From NCBI GenBank assembly GCA_002315685.1, contig DCHX01000021.1, positions 1 to 64,000 of the forward strand: a stretch of DNA of 64,000 nucleotides, read 5' to 3'. The notes beneath the pieces were generated by a model. The model was not told the DNA's origin, made no database searches, and was given only the letters and a program-made list of their open reading frames with translations. Below, piece after piece: positions 56,018 to 63,158 of this stretch. Position 1 is the stretch's first letter; every line of letters begins with the position of its first letter. A program made the translations under genes and the position numbers. This DNA is from Ruminococcaceae bacterium UBA1741 (GTDB lineage: Bacteria; Bacillota; Clostridia; Oscillospirales; Acutalibacteraceae).

Positions 56018-56893
56018 ATGAACTTTGATGCAACACTTGTGGTATTGGCGGCAGGAATGGGTAGCCGTTTCGGCGGGCTTAAACAAATTGAGCCTATCGG
56101 TCCTAACGGCGAGGCACTTCTTGATTTTTCGGTTTATGATGCAAAAAAAGCGGGTTTTAATAAGGTTGTATTTATTATTAAACGCGCTATCGAAAAAGAG
56201 TTTAAGGCAACTGTCGGTAAAAGAATTGAAAAGATAATAGATGTAAGCTATGCTTTTCAGGAAACCGACAAACTACCCGACGGATTTATATGTCCCGAGG
56301 GCAGAGAAAAACCATGGGGTACAGGACACGCAATTTATTGCTGTCGTGATATTGTAAAAACGCCCTTTGCGGTAATAAATGCCGATGATTATTACGGCGC
56401 CGATGCTTACACTGAAATTTATGAGCATTTGAAAAAGCAAACCGACAACTACTGTATGGTAGGATTCAGACTTCAAAACACCTTAACCGAAAACGGCTCC
56501 GTTTCAAGAGGTGTTTGCGAGATAAAAGACGGTAAATTAGTGAGCGTTACCGAGCGCACAAAAATTATTGACTGTAAATATACCGAGGATAACGAAACTT
56601 GGATACCGCTTCCGAGGGATACGGTTGTTTCGATGAATATGTGGGGATTTAACACCGATATATTCAAATATACCGAGGAATATTTGGTACAGTTTTTGAA
56701 AGAAAGAATAAACGAGCCGAAATCCGAATTTTATTTGCCGACTATTGTTACAAAGCTTATGGAAAACGGCATAAAAGATGTCAGCGTTTCGGTTGCGGAG
56801 GAAAAGTGGTACGGCGTTACCTATAAGGAAGATAAAGATGATGTCAAAAAGGCATTATCCGAAAAAATAAAATTAGGTCAATATGATTTTTAA
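56018..56893 (+). CDS. Sugar-phosphate nucleotidyltransferase
   Basis: A Rossmann-like NTP transferase of 291 residues. The nucleotide-binding LAAGMGSRFGGLKQIEPIG at the N-terminus and the metal Asp pair in INADDYYG near residue 110 are clear; GTGHAIYCC contacts the base. It would make an NDP-sugar for the adjacent sugar transferase, which ends two bases upstream. The sugar is not predictable: the loop after PNGEALLDFS differs from GalU and RmlA. GAGGAAG in the upstream gene is the ribosome site. Confidence 0.88.
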   Translation: MNFDATLVVLAAGMGSRFGGLKQIEPIGPNGEALLDFSVYDAKKAGFNKVVFIIKRAIEKEFKATVGKRIEKIIDVSYAFQETDKLPDGFICPEGREKPWGTGHAIYCCRDIVKTPFAVINADDYYGADAYTEIYEHLKKQTDNYCMVGFRLQNTLTENGSVSRGVCEIKDGKLVSVTERTKIIDCKYTEDNETWIPLPRDTVVSMNMWGFNTDIFKYTEEYLVQFLKERINEPKSEFYLPTIVTKLMENGIKDVSVSVAEEKWYGVTYKEDKDDVKKALSEKIKLGQYDF

Positions 56894-56905
56894 GGAGAAA
56901 TTATT

Positions 56906-57523
56906 ATGAACAAAAAAATGATTATCGGCATTATTTCAGGTGTGGTAGTACTTGTTGCGGCAATTATTGTAGCGCTCTTAGCAACAAAGAAAATCAATTT
57001 TAAGATTAACGCACCGAAAAACACTTCTTCGGTAGCGGACAGCTCTAACACCGTTTCGAATGAAACCGCTTCAAATGAAAACAGTGAAAGCACAGATACT
57101 TTCAAAACCGAGAAAAAGGGTACTGACGGAAAAGTTGATGTTAAAGATATTGCGGTTGCAAAAAAAGACGAACTTATTACCGTACCGGTTTATATTACAA
57201 AGAATCCCGGAATAACCGCTTCAAAGGTCGTTCTTTCGTTTGATACAAATGTATTTGAGTATTCCTCTTGCTCGGGCGGAGAGATATTTGACGATTGCAG
57301 CGGCAATTTTACGAACGGACAAATAATCTTAATTGCAAGCGATTCGGGACTTAACGATATTGTGGGTAACGGAATACTTGCAAATGTTGTTTTGAAAAAG
57401 AAAGATACCGCAAAAGCCGGAACATATTCGGTTACTGTCAATAACGCTGAGTGTGAGTTTGCAAATACCTCTGAGGAATTGGTAAGCGCCACTTTGGAAG
57501 TAGGAAAAATCACTATTAAATAA
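56906..57523 (+). CDS. Membrane-anchored cohesin-like domain protein
   Basis: A 205-residue protein with an N-terminal membrane anchor (residues 5-26), a Ser/Thr/Asn-rich linker (about 38-72) and a C-terminal beta-sandwich that reads as a cohesin domain. VPVYITKNPGITASKVVLSF and FDTNVFEYSSC form the first strands, then LIASDSGLNDIVGNGILANV, and the end ATLEVGKITIK. Cohesins bind dockerins in cellulosomes and in other surface complexes. No dockerin is in the window. AAGGAG precedes the ATG, 12 bases after the nucleotidyltransferase. It could hold an enzyme at the surface. The family call rests on pattern only. Confidence 0.7.
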   Translation: MNKKMIIGIISGVVVLVAAIIVALLATKKINFKINAPKNTSSVADSSNTVSNETASNENSESTDTFKTEKKGTDGKVDVKDIAVAKKDELITVPVYITKNPGITASKVVLSFDTNVFEYSSCSGGEIFDDCSGNFTNGQIILIASDSGLNDIVGNGILANVVLKKKDTAKAGTYSVTVNNAECEFANTSEELVSATLEVGKITIK

Positions 57524-57530
57524 TTATTTT

Positions 57531-57570
57531 GGGGCCTAAAAACTTTTGTTTTTTACAAGGCTCCTTTTTT
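57531..57570 (+). terminator. Terminator after the cohesin-like gene
   Basis: GGGGCCT and AGGCTCC (one wobble) enclose a 20-base AT-rich loop and are followed by six T. Confidence 0.7.
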
Positions 57571-57625
57571 ATGTTCTTTTTATAGCCTTATTTTCATATA
57601 TTATATCAAAAGGAAGGCGATAAAA

Positions 57626-58546
57626 ATGAACGAATATTATCCCGAAGGATTGCTTATCGGAAGCGACGAAAACAAAAACCGACTGTCAAGTCTTACGGCA
57701 ATTCAAAAGGCTAAGGAAGATTTATGTATTCTTGAAGGTAATGTAATAATGTGCGACAGTTCGCATAATATGACGGTTGACCTTAATTGTATGAGAGGTA
57801 TTATCCCAAGAGATGAGGGCGCAATAGGTATTAAGGAAGGCACAACAAAGGATATTGCACTTATTTCCCGTGTCGGCAGGGCGGTTTGCTTTACCGTTAA
57901 GGATGTTTTAATTGACGATTACGGAAAGCCCTATGCCCTTTTATCAAGAAAAGAAGCACAAATGCTTTGCATAAAAGATAAAATCTCAAAATTTTGTATC
58001 GGTGATGTTATAAAAGCAAAGGTTACCCATCTTGAATCCTTCGGTGCGTTTTGTGATATAGGTTGCGGAAATGTGGCACTTTTACCCATTGATTCTATAT
58101 CGGTTTCAAGAATTTCTCACCCCTCCGACCGATTTTTCGTAGGTCAAAACATCAGAGCAATTATAAGCAAAATCGAAAACGGAAGAATAACTTTAAGTCA
58201 TAAGGAGTTACTCGGTACTTGGGAAGAAAATGCACGGCTCTTTTCGGTAGGTCAAACCGTGTCGGGAATAGTAAGAAGTGTTGAAGATTACGGAGTGTTT
58301 GTTGAGCTTACACCTAATCTTGCAGGACTTGCGGAGCCTAAGGATGATGTATATGTGGGACAGACGGCAAGTGTTTACATAAAAAATATTATACCCGAAA
58401 AAATGAAGATAAAGCTTATTATTATCGACAGCTTTGATAAGGCTTTAAGAAAGGACTTCGAGTATTTTGATAACGGAGATAGGGTGAATAGCTTTTATTA
58501 TTCGCCTATTGAGTCAAAAAAACAAATCATTTCGGAATTTTACTAA
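57626..58546 (+). CDS. S1 RNA-binding domain protein (RpsA-like)
   Basis: A 306-residue protein with S1-type OB folds. The first repeat (about 34-115) is degenerate, the second (about 125-195) has VIKAKVTHLESFGAFCDIGC, and the third (about 207-262) has VSGIVRSVEDYGVFVELTPN. It resembles the short ribosomal-protein-S1-like proteins of Firmicutes, which are not the full six-domain S1. It likely binds mRNA or rRNA in the cytoplasm. AAGGAAGGCG precedes the ATG. The gene is alone between terminators and converges on the next one. Confidence 0.85.
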   Translation: MNEYYPEGLLIGSDENKNRLSSLTAIQKAKEDLCILEGNVIMCDSSHNMTVDLNCMRGIIPRDEGAIGIKEGTTKDIALISRVGRAVCFTVKDVLIDDYGKPYALLSRKEAQMLCIKDKISKFCIGDVIKAKVTHLESFGAFCDIGCGNVALLPIDSISVSRISHPSDRFFVGQNIRAIISKIENGRITLSHKELLGTWEENARLFSVGQTVSGIVRSVEDYGVFVELTPNLAGLAEPKDDVYVGQTASVYIKNIIPEKMKIKLIIIDSFDKALRKDFEYFDNGDRVNSFYYSPIESKKQIISEFY

Positions 58547-58550
58547 AAAC

Positions 58551-58582
58551 AACACCGATAAGCCTCTTGACTTATCGGTGTT
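58551..58582. terminator. Shared terminator of two convergent genes
   Basis: AACACCGATAAG and CTTATCGGTGTT form a 12-pair stem with an eight-base loop. The T-run is better on the minus strand (GTTTTTAG), so it serves mainly the Cys-rich gene, and more weakly the S1 gene. Confidence 0.75.
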
Positions 58583-58594
58583 ATCAATTTATAT

Positions 58595-59389
58595 TCAGCT
58601 GTTGCCCGAGCAACCGCAACCGTCGGTTGATTTCGGGAAAAAATCGTCGGTTGGGAACTTAATTTTTCTGAATACATCACAAGGTTGGTCGGTTGTGTCA
58701 TCGCATTGTTTTTCTGGAATGCAGAAGTCATAAACGGGTACTAACATTTGAACATCCCTGATTAACTGAACAATGGTAAACAAACCTAATGTTACATAAA
58801 CCGTAGCGGAGCCTGAGGGGACATCGACGGCTAACGGAGCACCGATATAATCTGTTACCGACTGCGGAATGTAGCAAATGTTTTGGTAGCAGTCATTTGT
58901 CTTGCCTATCTTTGCGGTAAGAACTACCGGGTCAACGCATTGGAGTACGCATTTTGGACTGTTCGAGTTGCAAATTGCCGATTTGTTACAGGTGGGATTG
59001 TTTAGACTTTGGTTGCTTGAAAATACCTGAACATTTCCATCACTGCCGTAAAGAATTACCTTTTTCGAGAAGAAGGAAATGCCCGTAATAGGTGTCGGGC
59101 AACTGTTGGGTGTTGAGTATAACTCTAATTCGTTTAGGAAAAAGAATGTTAAGTCGCAGGAATAGAAGCCTTTGTTGAAGCTTACCGGTTCAACATCAAT
59201 AAGTACATTAAGAACCTTTGAGGATGTCAGTTTTACACTGATTGCGTTATTCACAAGCGCCTGTGTTTCAGCCGTGAAATAGCACCTTAAATCTTCAAGA
59301 CAGTCCCGGTCGCAGCAAGAGTCGTAAACTCTGCCTGCATCAATGCAGACCGCTTCCTTGAAGGCGGAGCCTAAATTGTTGTCTGGCAT
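58595..59389 (-). CDS. Conserved cysteine-rich protein, unknown function
   Basis: A 264-residue protein with 18 cysteines, several in pairs or short clusters: DSCCDRDCLEDLRC near residue 24, CNKSAICNSNSPKCVLQC near 130, and a C-terminal GCGCSGNS. The rest is beta-rich with hydrophobic strands, and no signal peptide or anchor is evident. I recall similar proteins in spore-forming clostridia but cannot name a function. High cysteine with no export signal fits a spore-coat or exosporium layer protein, by inference only. GGAGG precedes the ATG at 59389, and an eight-pair inverted repeat lies in its leader. Confidence 0.65.
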   Translation of the reverse strand: MPDNNLGSAFKEAVCIDAGRVYDSCCDRDCLEDLRCYFTAETQALVNNAISVKLTSSKVLNVLIDVEPVSFNKGFYSCDLTFFFLNELELYSTPNSCPTPITGISFFSKKVILYGSDGNVQVFSSNQSLNNPTCNKSAICNSNSPKCVLQCVDPVVLTAKIGKTNDCYQNICYIPQSVTDYIGAPLAVDVPSGSATVYVTLGLFTIVQLIRDVQMLVPVYDFCIPEKQCDDTTDQPCDVFRKIKFPTDDFFPKSTDGCGCSGNS

Positions 59390-59409
59390 AAAAAAACCTC
59401 CGTAAAATG

Positions 59410-59428
59410 ATTGAAGTCGCACTTCAAT
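59410..59428 (-). promoter_or_regulatory. Inverted repeat upstream of the Cys-rich gene
   Basis: ATTGAAGT-CGC-ACTTCAAT is a perfect eight-pair repeat, 21 bases upstream of the start codon. It could be an operator or an mRNA hairpin. A CATATTAT box (59434-59441 on the minus strand) upstream vaguely resembles a sporulation -10. Confidence 0.4.
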
Positions 59429-59461
59429 ACATAATATGGAGGTTTATATGTTTTGTTAAAA

Positions 59462-59977
59462 TTATTTTGCGTTTTCTATATTTTCCCAACGGTAATTGTG
59501 AAGCTGTCCCTCGTTTTCGAGCTTTGGATAGTCCCATTGCCGAAGCGCCTCGTAAACGGCGATAGCAACCGAATTTGAAAGGTTAAGACTTCTTATATCA
59601 TAAGCCATAGGGATTCTGACACAACGCTCGGGATGTTTAATTAAAAGCTCTTCGGGAAGCCCTTTTGTTTCTTTTCCGAAAAGCAGGTAACAGTTATCGG
59701 GGTAAACAGCCTCCGAATGAGTTTTCCTGCCCTTTGTGGTAAAGTAGAAGAAAGCGCCATCGTTCTTTTCAAAAAATTCATCTAAATTTTTATAATAGCT
59801 TATATCTAAAAAATGCCAATAGTCAAGACCTGCCCTTTTAAGCTTTTTATCGTCAATAGTAAATCCCATAGGGCCTACTAAATGCAGCCTTGCACCCGTA
59901 GCGGCGCAGGTTCTCGCAACATTGCCGGTGTTTTGAGGGATTTCCGGCTCAACCATTACAATATTTATTACTGCCAT
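59462..59977 (-). CDS. trmL: tRNA (cytidine(34)-2'-O)-methyltransferase
   Basis: A SPOUT-fold enzyme of 171 residues that methylates the wobble base of tRNA-Leu using S-adenosylmethionine. It has VEPEIPQNTGNVARTCAATG near the start, LLFGKETKGLPEELL near residue 100 and the knot end IPMAYDIRSLNLSNSVAIAV. The ATG at 59977 lies next to GGTGA; an in-frame ATG three codons earlier is the alternative. It is read from a TTGACA/TATAAT promoter whose -35 overlaps that of the divergent neighbour. Confidence 0.95.
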   Translation of the reverse strand: MAVINIVMVEPEIPQNTGNVARTCAATGARLHLVGPMGFTIDDKKLKRAGLDYWHFLDISYYKNLDEFFEKNDGAFFYFTTKGRKTHSEAVYPDNCYLLFGKETKGLPEELLIKHPERCVRIPMAYDIRSLNLSNSVAIAVYEALRQWDYPKLENEGQLHNYRWENIENAK

Positions 59978-59994
59978 TTCAATCACCGAGTAGT

Positions 59995-60024
59995 ATTATA
60001 TAATTATTAAAAGCCACTTGTCAA
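59995..60024 (-). promoter_or_regulatory. Promoter of trmL
   Basis: On the minus strand TTGACA (60019-60024), 18 bases, TATAAT (59995-60000). Both boxes are consensus. The -35 is within the palindrome CCACTTG-T-CAAGTGG (60014-60028). Confidence 0.8.
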
Positions 60025-60046
60025 GTGGGCTAAAAGAATATATAAT
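60018..60046 (+). promoter_or_regulatory. Promoter of the four-segment membrane protein gene
   Basis: TTGTCA (60018-60023), 17 bases, TATAAT (60041-60046). Its -35 covers five of the six bases of the opposing trmL -35. Confidence 0.8.
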
Positions 60047-60074
60047 ATATGTAACACATTTTTCGGAGGACATT

Positions 60075-60689
60075 ATGAAAAAATATGACAGTATTCTAAA
60101 AAGGGTTGAAGAGGTCGAATGTAAGCTCGGCGTTTCATACGCTAAAACAAACGGTAAGCTTTACAAGATTTGCAGATTTTTTAATCTTTTGGGTGTTATT
60201 TATCTTTTCTGTATAAATTTGTTGTTTATTTTAGGTGCGCTCTTGATGAAAAGCAACGGCAATCCTATTGCTACCGACCAAACCGTTATTCTAATCGCCG
60301 TCTTTACGGCACTTGAAGTTTTAGGACAGGTATTTACATTTACCAAACTTAATATAATAGGCAATGCTTTGAATTTAGCAGCTCTTTCATACCTTATTTT
60401 TATTTCGGTTAAGCTTTGCGAGGGTTATACTTCGGGATTTTTCGGACTCACACTTATTTTTTATATCAGACATTTGCCGTCGTTTATTATTATTCTTCTT
60501 TTTTCAACTTGGATGCTTGTGATTTCACTTCGCCAGAGAATTAAAACAAACCGCCAATACAAGAGGATTATTTCAAACCTTTATGTTAATTATAATAATG
60601 CACATAAATCCGATAATCTTGAAGTTTCCGACGAGGAATGGGAAGAATTTATAAGTAATTATGACCCAAAAACAATAAAAACAGATTAA
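60075..60689 (+). CDS. Four-segment membrane protein, unrecognised
   Basis: A 204-residue protein I do not recognise. It has a short amphipathic N-terminal part with a possible coiled coil (SILKRVEEVECKL), four membrane segments at about 37-57, 69-90, 95-112 and 135-152, and an acidic C-terminal tail of 50 residues in the cytoplasm (EVSDEEWEEFI). GGAGGA lies before the ATG at 60075; the frame extends 19 codons upstream through the promoter and is not used there. It is transcribed alone, opposite trmL. No motif suggests a function. Confidence 0.75.
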   Translation: MKKYDSILKRVEEVECKLGVSYAKTNGKLYKICRFFNLLGVIYLFCINLLFILGALLMKSNGNPIATDQTVILIAVFTALEVLGQVFTFTKLNIIGNALNLAALSYLIFISVKLCEGYTSGFFGLTLIFYIRHLPSFIIILLFSTWMLVISLRQRIKTNRQYKRIISNLYVNYNNAHKSDNLEVSDEEWEEFISNYDPKTIKTD

Positions 60690-60703
60690 TTTTGAAAAAA
60701 CAC

Positions 60704-60731
60704 TTGCTTTTTTTGTAAAAAGTTATATAAT
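60704..60731 (+). promoter_or_regulatory. Promoter of the M23 peptidase gene
   Basis: TTGCTT (60704-60709), 16 bases, TATAAT (60726-60731). A perfect palindrome TTACAA-AG-TTGTAA (60745-60758) lies just after the expected transcription start and could be an operator. Confidence 0.65.
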
Positions 60732-60744
60732 GGTAACATAATAA

Positions 60745-60758
60745 TTACAAAGTTGTAA
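60745..60758. promoter_or_regulatory. Operator-like palindrome
   Basis: TTACAAAGTTGTAA is a perfect inverted repeat located about 14 to 27 bases after the -10 box, a place where a repressor could block transcription. No regulator gene is adjacent. Confidence 0.35.
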
Positions 60759-60848
60759 CTTTTCTAAAAGAGGTGAGCGGTTATTTATAAGCATTCTAAA
60801 ATCAGGCAATTTGCTTTTGTAAAAAAACTTATCGGTTTTTACGGCGAA

Positions 60849-62018
60849 TTGGGCAGAACCGTAAAAATATCCGCTTTCTTGGCAATCTCTTTTGTTTGTA
60901 TGGTTTTGGCACTTTATAATACCGATGTCAGAATGGTGCTTAATGTTTCTTATAACGGCAACAATATAGGCGCTGTCAAAAACCGTGAACAGTATAACCG
61001 TGCGGTATTAAGCGTACTTGACTGCGTAAACGGTAACGGTGTTGAGGATGTTTTATCCGACCCCGTATTTTCTATTGTTCTTACTAAAAAAGAAAATATT
61101 TCTTCTGAAAATAAACTTGCAAATAAAATAATTCTTAATACCTCCGAAATTGTTGCGGGTTATAAAACTACGGTTGGGGACAGTAGCCGGGTTTATTTGT
61201 GTGAGAACGATTCCGATATTGTAGCGGAGTATCTTTCGAATTATAATGTTGAGGGTGCTGTCTGCAAATCCTCTTTTGTTACCGAACTTAATTTAGAAAA
61301 AGGCTATTATCTTTACAATAATATTAAAGAAAACGGAACTATAAACGATTTTCTTAAAACCGTTCCCGTAAGGACTGTTGCAAGTGTTGTAAGGGATGTT
61401 GAAATTTCTTATAATACTATTCAAATAAAAGACAGCGGTCTTACAAAAGGAACTGTTAAGGTGCAGTCCGAGGGCGAAAACGGAGTCAACCGTTTAACCG
61501 AGGAGGTTACTTATTTAGACGGCGAAGAAACCGATAGAGTTACTTTAAGCCAAGAGGTTATAAGCACTCCGCAAGATAGGGTTATTTTAGTAGGCACTTC
61601 GGAAAATGCAAGTGTTGCGGCTGCAAAAGCGGCGGCTCACAGTATGGGATTTATTTTCCCGATTCCTAAAAACACTCTTACATCAACCTCCCCATTCGGC
61701 GACGGCAGGGGACATAAGGGCTATGATTTAGTAGCGCCTTACGGCACTCCTATTTATGCCGTAAAGGCAGGTACGGTAGTTCGTGCTTCTTGGTATTCGG
61801 GATACGGTTATTGTGTTGATGTTGACCACGGAAACGGAATAGTTACAAGATACGGACATGCAAGTAAGTTTTGTGTAAGTGTCGGCGATAAGGTAAATCA
61901 AGGTGATATGATTGCACTTGTCGGCTCTACGGGAAATTCCTACGGAAACCACGTTCATTTTGAGGTAATAATAGGCGGTAAACGAGTTGACCCCGCTCCG
62001 TATATAAATATGGATTAA
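60849..62018 (+). CDS. G5 and M23 domain cell-wall peptidase
   Basis: A membrane-anchored peptidoglycan endopeptidase of at least 389 residues. From the TTG, a membrane segment lies at about 8-24, a mixed extracellular region follows, then a G5 domain (about 195-255, VEISYNTIQIKDSGLTKGTV), then LytM-type M23 peptidase: HKGYD near 298, GNGIVTRYGHAS, and HVHFE near 374, which give the zinc ligands. The TTG has no ribosome site. GAGGTGA at 60770-60776 fits an in-frame ATT at 60783 instead, adding 22 basic residues; the true start may be there. Confidence 0.9.
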   Translation: MGRTVKISAFLAISFVCMVLALYNTDVRMVLNVSYNGNNIGAVKNREQYNRAVLSVLDCVNGNGVEDVLSDPVFSIVLTKKENISSENKLANKIILNTSEIVAGYKTTVGDSSRVYLCENDSDIVAEYLSNYNVEGAVCKSSFVTELNLEKGYYLYNNIKENGTINDFLKTVPVRTVASVVRDVEISYNTIQIKDSGLTKGTVKVQSEGENGVNRLTEEVTYLDGEETDRVTLSQEVISTPQDRVILVGTSENASVAAAKAAAHSMGFIFPIPKNTLTSTSPFGDGRGHKGYDLVAPYGTPIYAVKAGTVVRASWYSGYGYCVDVDHGNGIVTRYGHASKFCVSVGDKVNQGDMIALVGSTGNSYGNHVHFEVIIGGKRVDPAPYINMD

Positions 62019-62026
62019 AATAGTCC

Positions 62027-62055
62027 TTGCAATTATCCCGAAATTTAGGTATAAT
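62027..62055 (+). promoter_or_regulatory. Promoter of yajC
   Basis: TTGCAA (62027-62032), 17 bases, TATAAT (62050-62055), with the ATG 34 bases further on. Confidence 0.8.
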
Positions 62056-62088
62056 AGGGATTGTTGAAAAAATTGGAGGTTAAAACTT

Positions 62089-62424
62089 ATGAATTTACAT
62101 TTTTTATTAGATGCCGCTAAAACTACCGCAAAAAGCTCTGCGTCAAGTACATTATTTACTGTTGTTTACTTGGTTGTAATCCTTGGTGTAATGTATTTTC
62201 TTCTTATTCGTCCTCAAAACAAAAAGAAGAAAGAAGAAAAGAAAATGCGCGAGGGCTTAATGGTAGGCGACGAGATTATCACAATCGGCGGCATTTACGG
62301 AAGGGTTATTTCTCTTAAAGAGGATACAATGGTTATCGAATCAAAGAGCGACCATTCCAAGCTTACTATTTCCCGTTGGGCTTTACAGCAGAACTTAACA
62401 GTTCACGATGACACAGCTAAATAA
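62089..62424 (+). CDS. yajC: Preprotein translocase accessory subunit YajC
   Basis: A 111-residue single-pass protein that joins SecDF at the translocon. One membrane segment (about 22-40, VVYLVVILGVMYFLLIRPQN) is followed by the basic/charged KKKKEEKKMREGLMVGDEII, then the YajC beta domain (TIGGIYGRVISLKEDTMVIE). GGAGG precedes the ATG. It is not beside secD/secF here. A hairpin follows the stop and overlaps the ribosome site of the next gene. Confidence 0.95.
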   Translation: MNLHFLLDAAKTTAKSSASSTLFTVVYLVVILGVMYFLLIRPQNKKKKEEKKMREGLMVGDEIITIGGIYGRVISLKEDTMVIESKSDHSKLTISRWALQQNLTVHDDTAK

Positions 62425-62436
62425 GGAATAAAACAA

Positions 62437-62468
62437 AACCCTTCGCAATATAATTATTGCGGAGGGTT
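62437..62468 (+). promoter_or_regulatory. Hairpin that includes a ribosome binding site
   Basis: AACCCTTCGCAATA (62437-62450) pairs with TATTGCGGAGGGTT (62455-62468), 14 pairs with one wobble and a four-base loop. The right arm contains GGAGG (62461-62465), the ribosome site of the gene starting at 62474. The short TTATTTT after it could also make it a partial terminator. Confidence 0.65.
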
Positions 62469-62473
62469 ATTTT

Positions 62474-62863
62474 ATGGATATTAAACTTGATAATAGAAAA
62501 AAATCAATTATAATGGGTGCTTTCTTCGGAATTGCCGTTACGGCAATGTTTGTTCTGATTTTTGCGGGAGTTATGTTGCTTTTCAAAATAGATAGAGCCT
62601 ATGCGAGTGTTTTTGCGACAATTTCCGTATCGGCAGGAGCCTTTGTTTCGGCATACTACTGCGCAAGAAAAATCGGCTCAAAGGGATATTTATTAGGTAT
62701 ATTAACGGGACTTATTTATTTTTTTGTTGTAACCGTAATTTCTTTGATAATTACAAAAGGGGAAATAAGCTCGAATACCGCTTTTCATTTTGTGATAATA
62801 ACCCTTTCCGCAACGGTAGGCGGAATATTCGGCGTAAACAGAAAAAAGACTAAACTATTATAA
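62474..62863 (+). CDS. TIGR04086 family membrane protein
   Basis: A 129-residue protein with four membrane segments (about 13-36, 43-61, 68-92, 103-121), matching the TIGR04086/YrzE family of Firmicutes, often found near yajC. AGAYYCARKIGSKGYLLGIL between segments two and three (seen here as SAYYCARKIGSKGYLLGIL) is the conserved part. The function is unknown. Its ribosome site is in a hairpin, and its last 14 bases overlap the convergent azlD gene. Confidence 0.85.
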   Translation: MDIKLDNRKKSIIMGAFFGIAVTAMFVLIFAGVMLLFKIDRAYASVFATISVSAGAFVSAYYCARKIGSKGYLLGILTGLIYFFVVTVISLIITKGEISSNTAFHFVIITLSATVGGIFGVNRKKTKLL

Positions 62864-63158
62864 GCTCGGCTAAAAATACCGAGGCACAGGCAATAAGCGA
62901 AACGGTTATAAGATTATTGCCGAAAAAAGCAAAGACTATTGCAAAAACAAAGCCGATTATTGCCGAATAAATGCTGTCGGTTTCATAGAGAATTGCAGGG
63001 AAAACCATAACCGCAAGAGTTACAAAAGGCACATAATAAAGAAACGATTTAATATACTTATTTGTGATTTCGTTGCGGATTAAAACTAATGGCAACATAC
63101 GGATAAGGTATGTTGTAATTGCCATAACGGCAATATAAATTATGATATTACCGTTCAT
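62850..63158 (-). CDS. azlD: AzlD family branched-chain amino acid exporter, small subunit
   Basis: A 102-residue protein with three to four membrane segments, the small partner of AzlC in branched-chain amino acid export (the pair also called BrnEF). The start TTYLIRMLPLVLIRNEITNK is typical of AzlD. GGAGGAGA lies before the ATG at 63158, inside the end of azlC, which it overlaps by 11 bases. The gene converges with the preceding plus-strand gene and overlaps it by 14 bases, with no room for a terminator between. Confidence 0.9.
   Translation of the reverse strand: MNGNIIIYIAVMAITTYLIRMLPLVLIRNEITNKYIKSFLYYVPFVTLAVMVFPAILYETDSIYSAIIGFVFAIVFAFFGNNLITVSLIACASVFLAELIIV

Noticed and set aside
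60777..60848. Frameshift splitting the M23 peptidase from an upstream start
   Set aside because: The frame is open without stops from 60777 and the upstream ribosome site fits an ATT; no downstream sign of broken coding is seen, so a rare start is the simpler reading.
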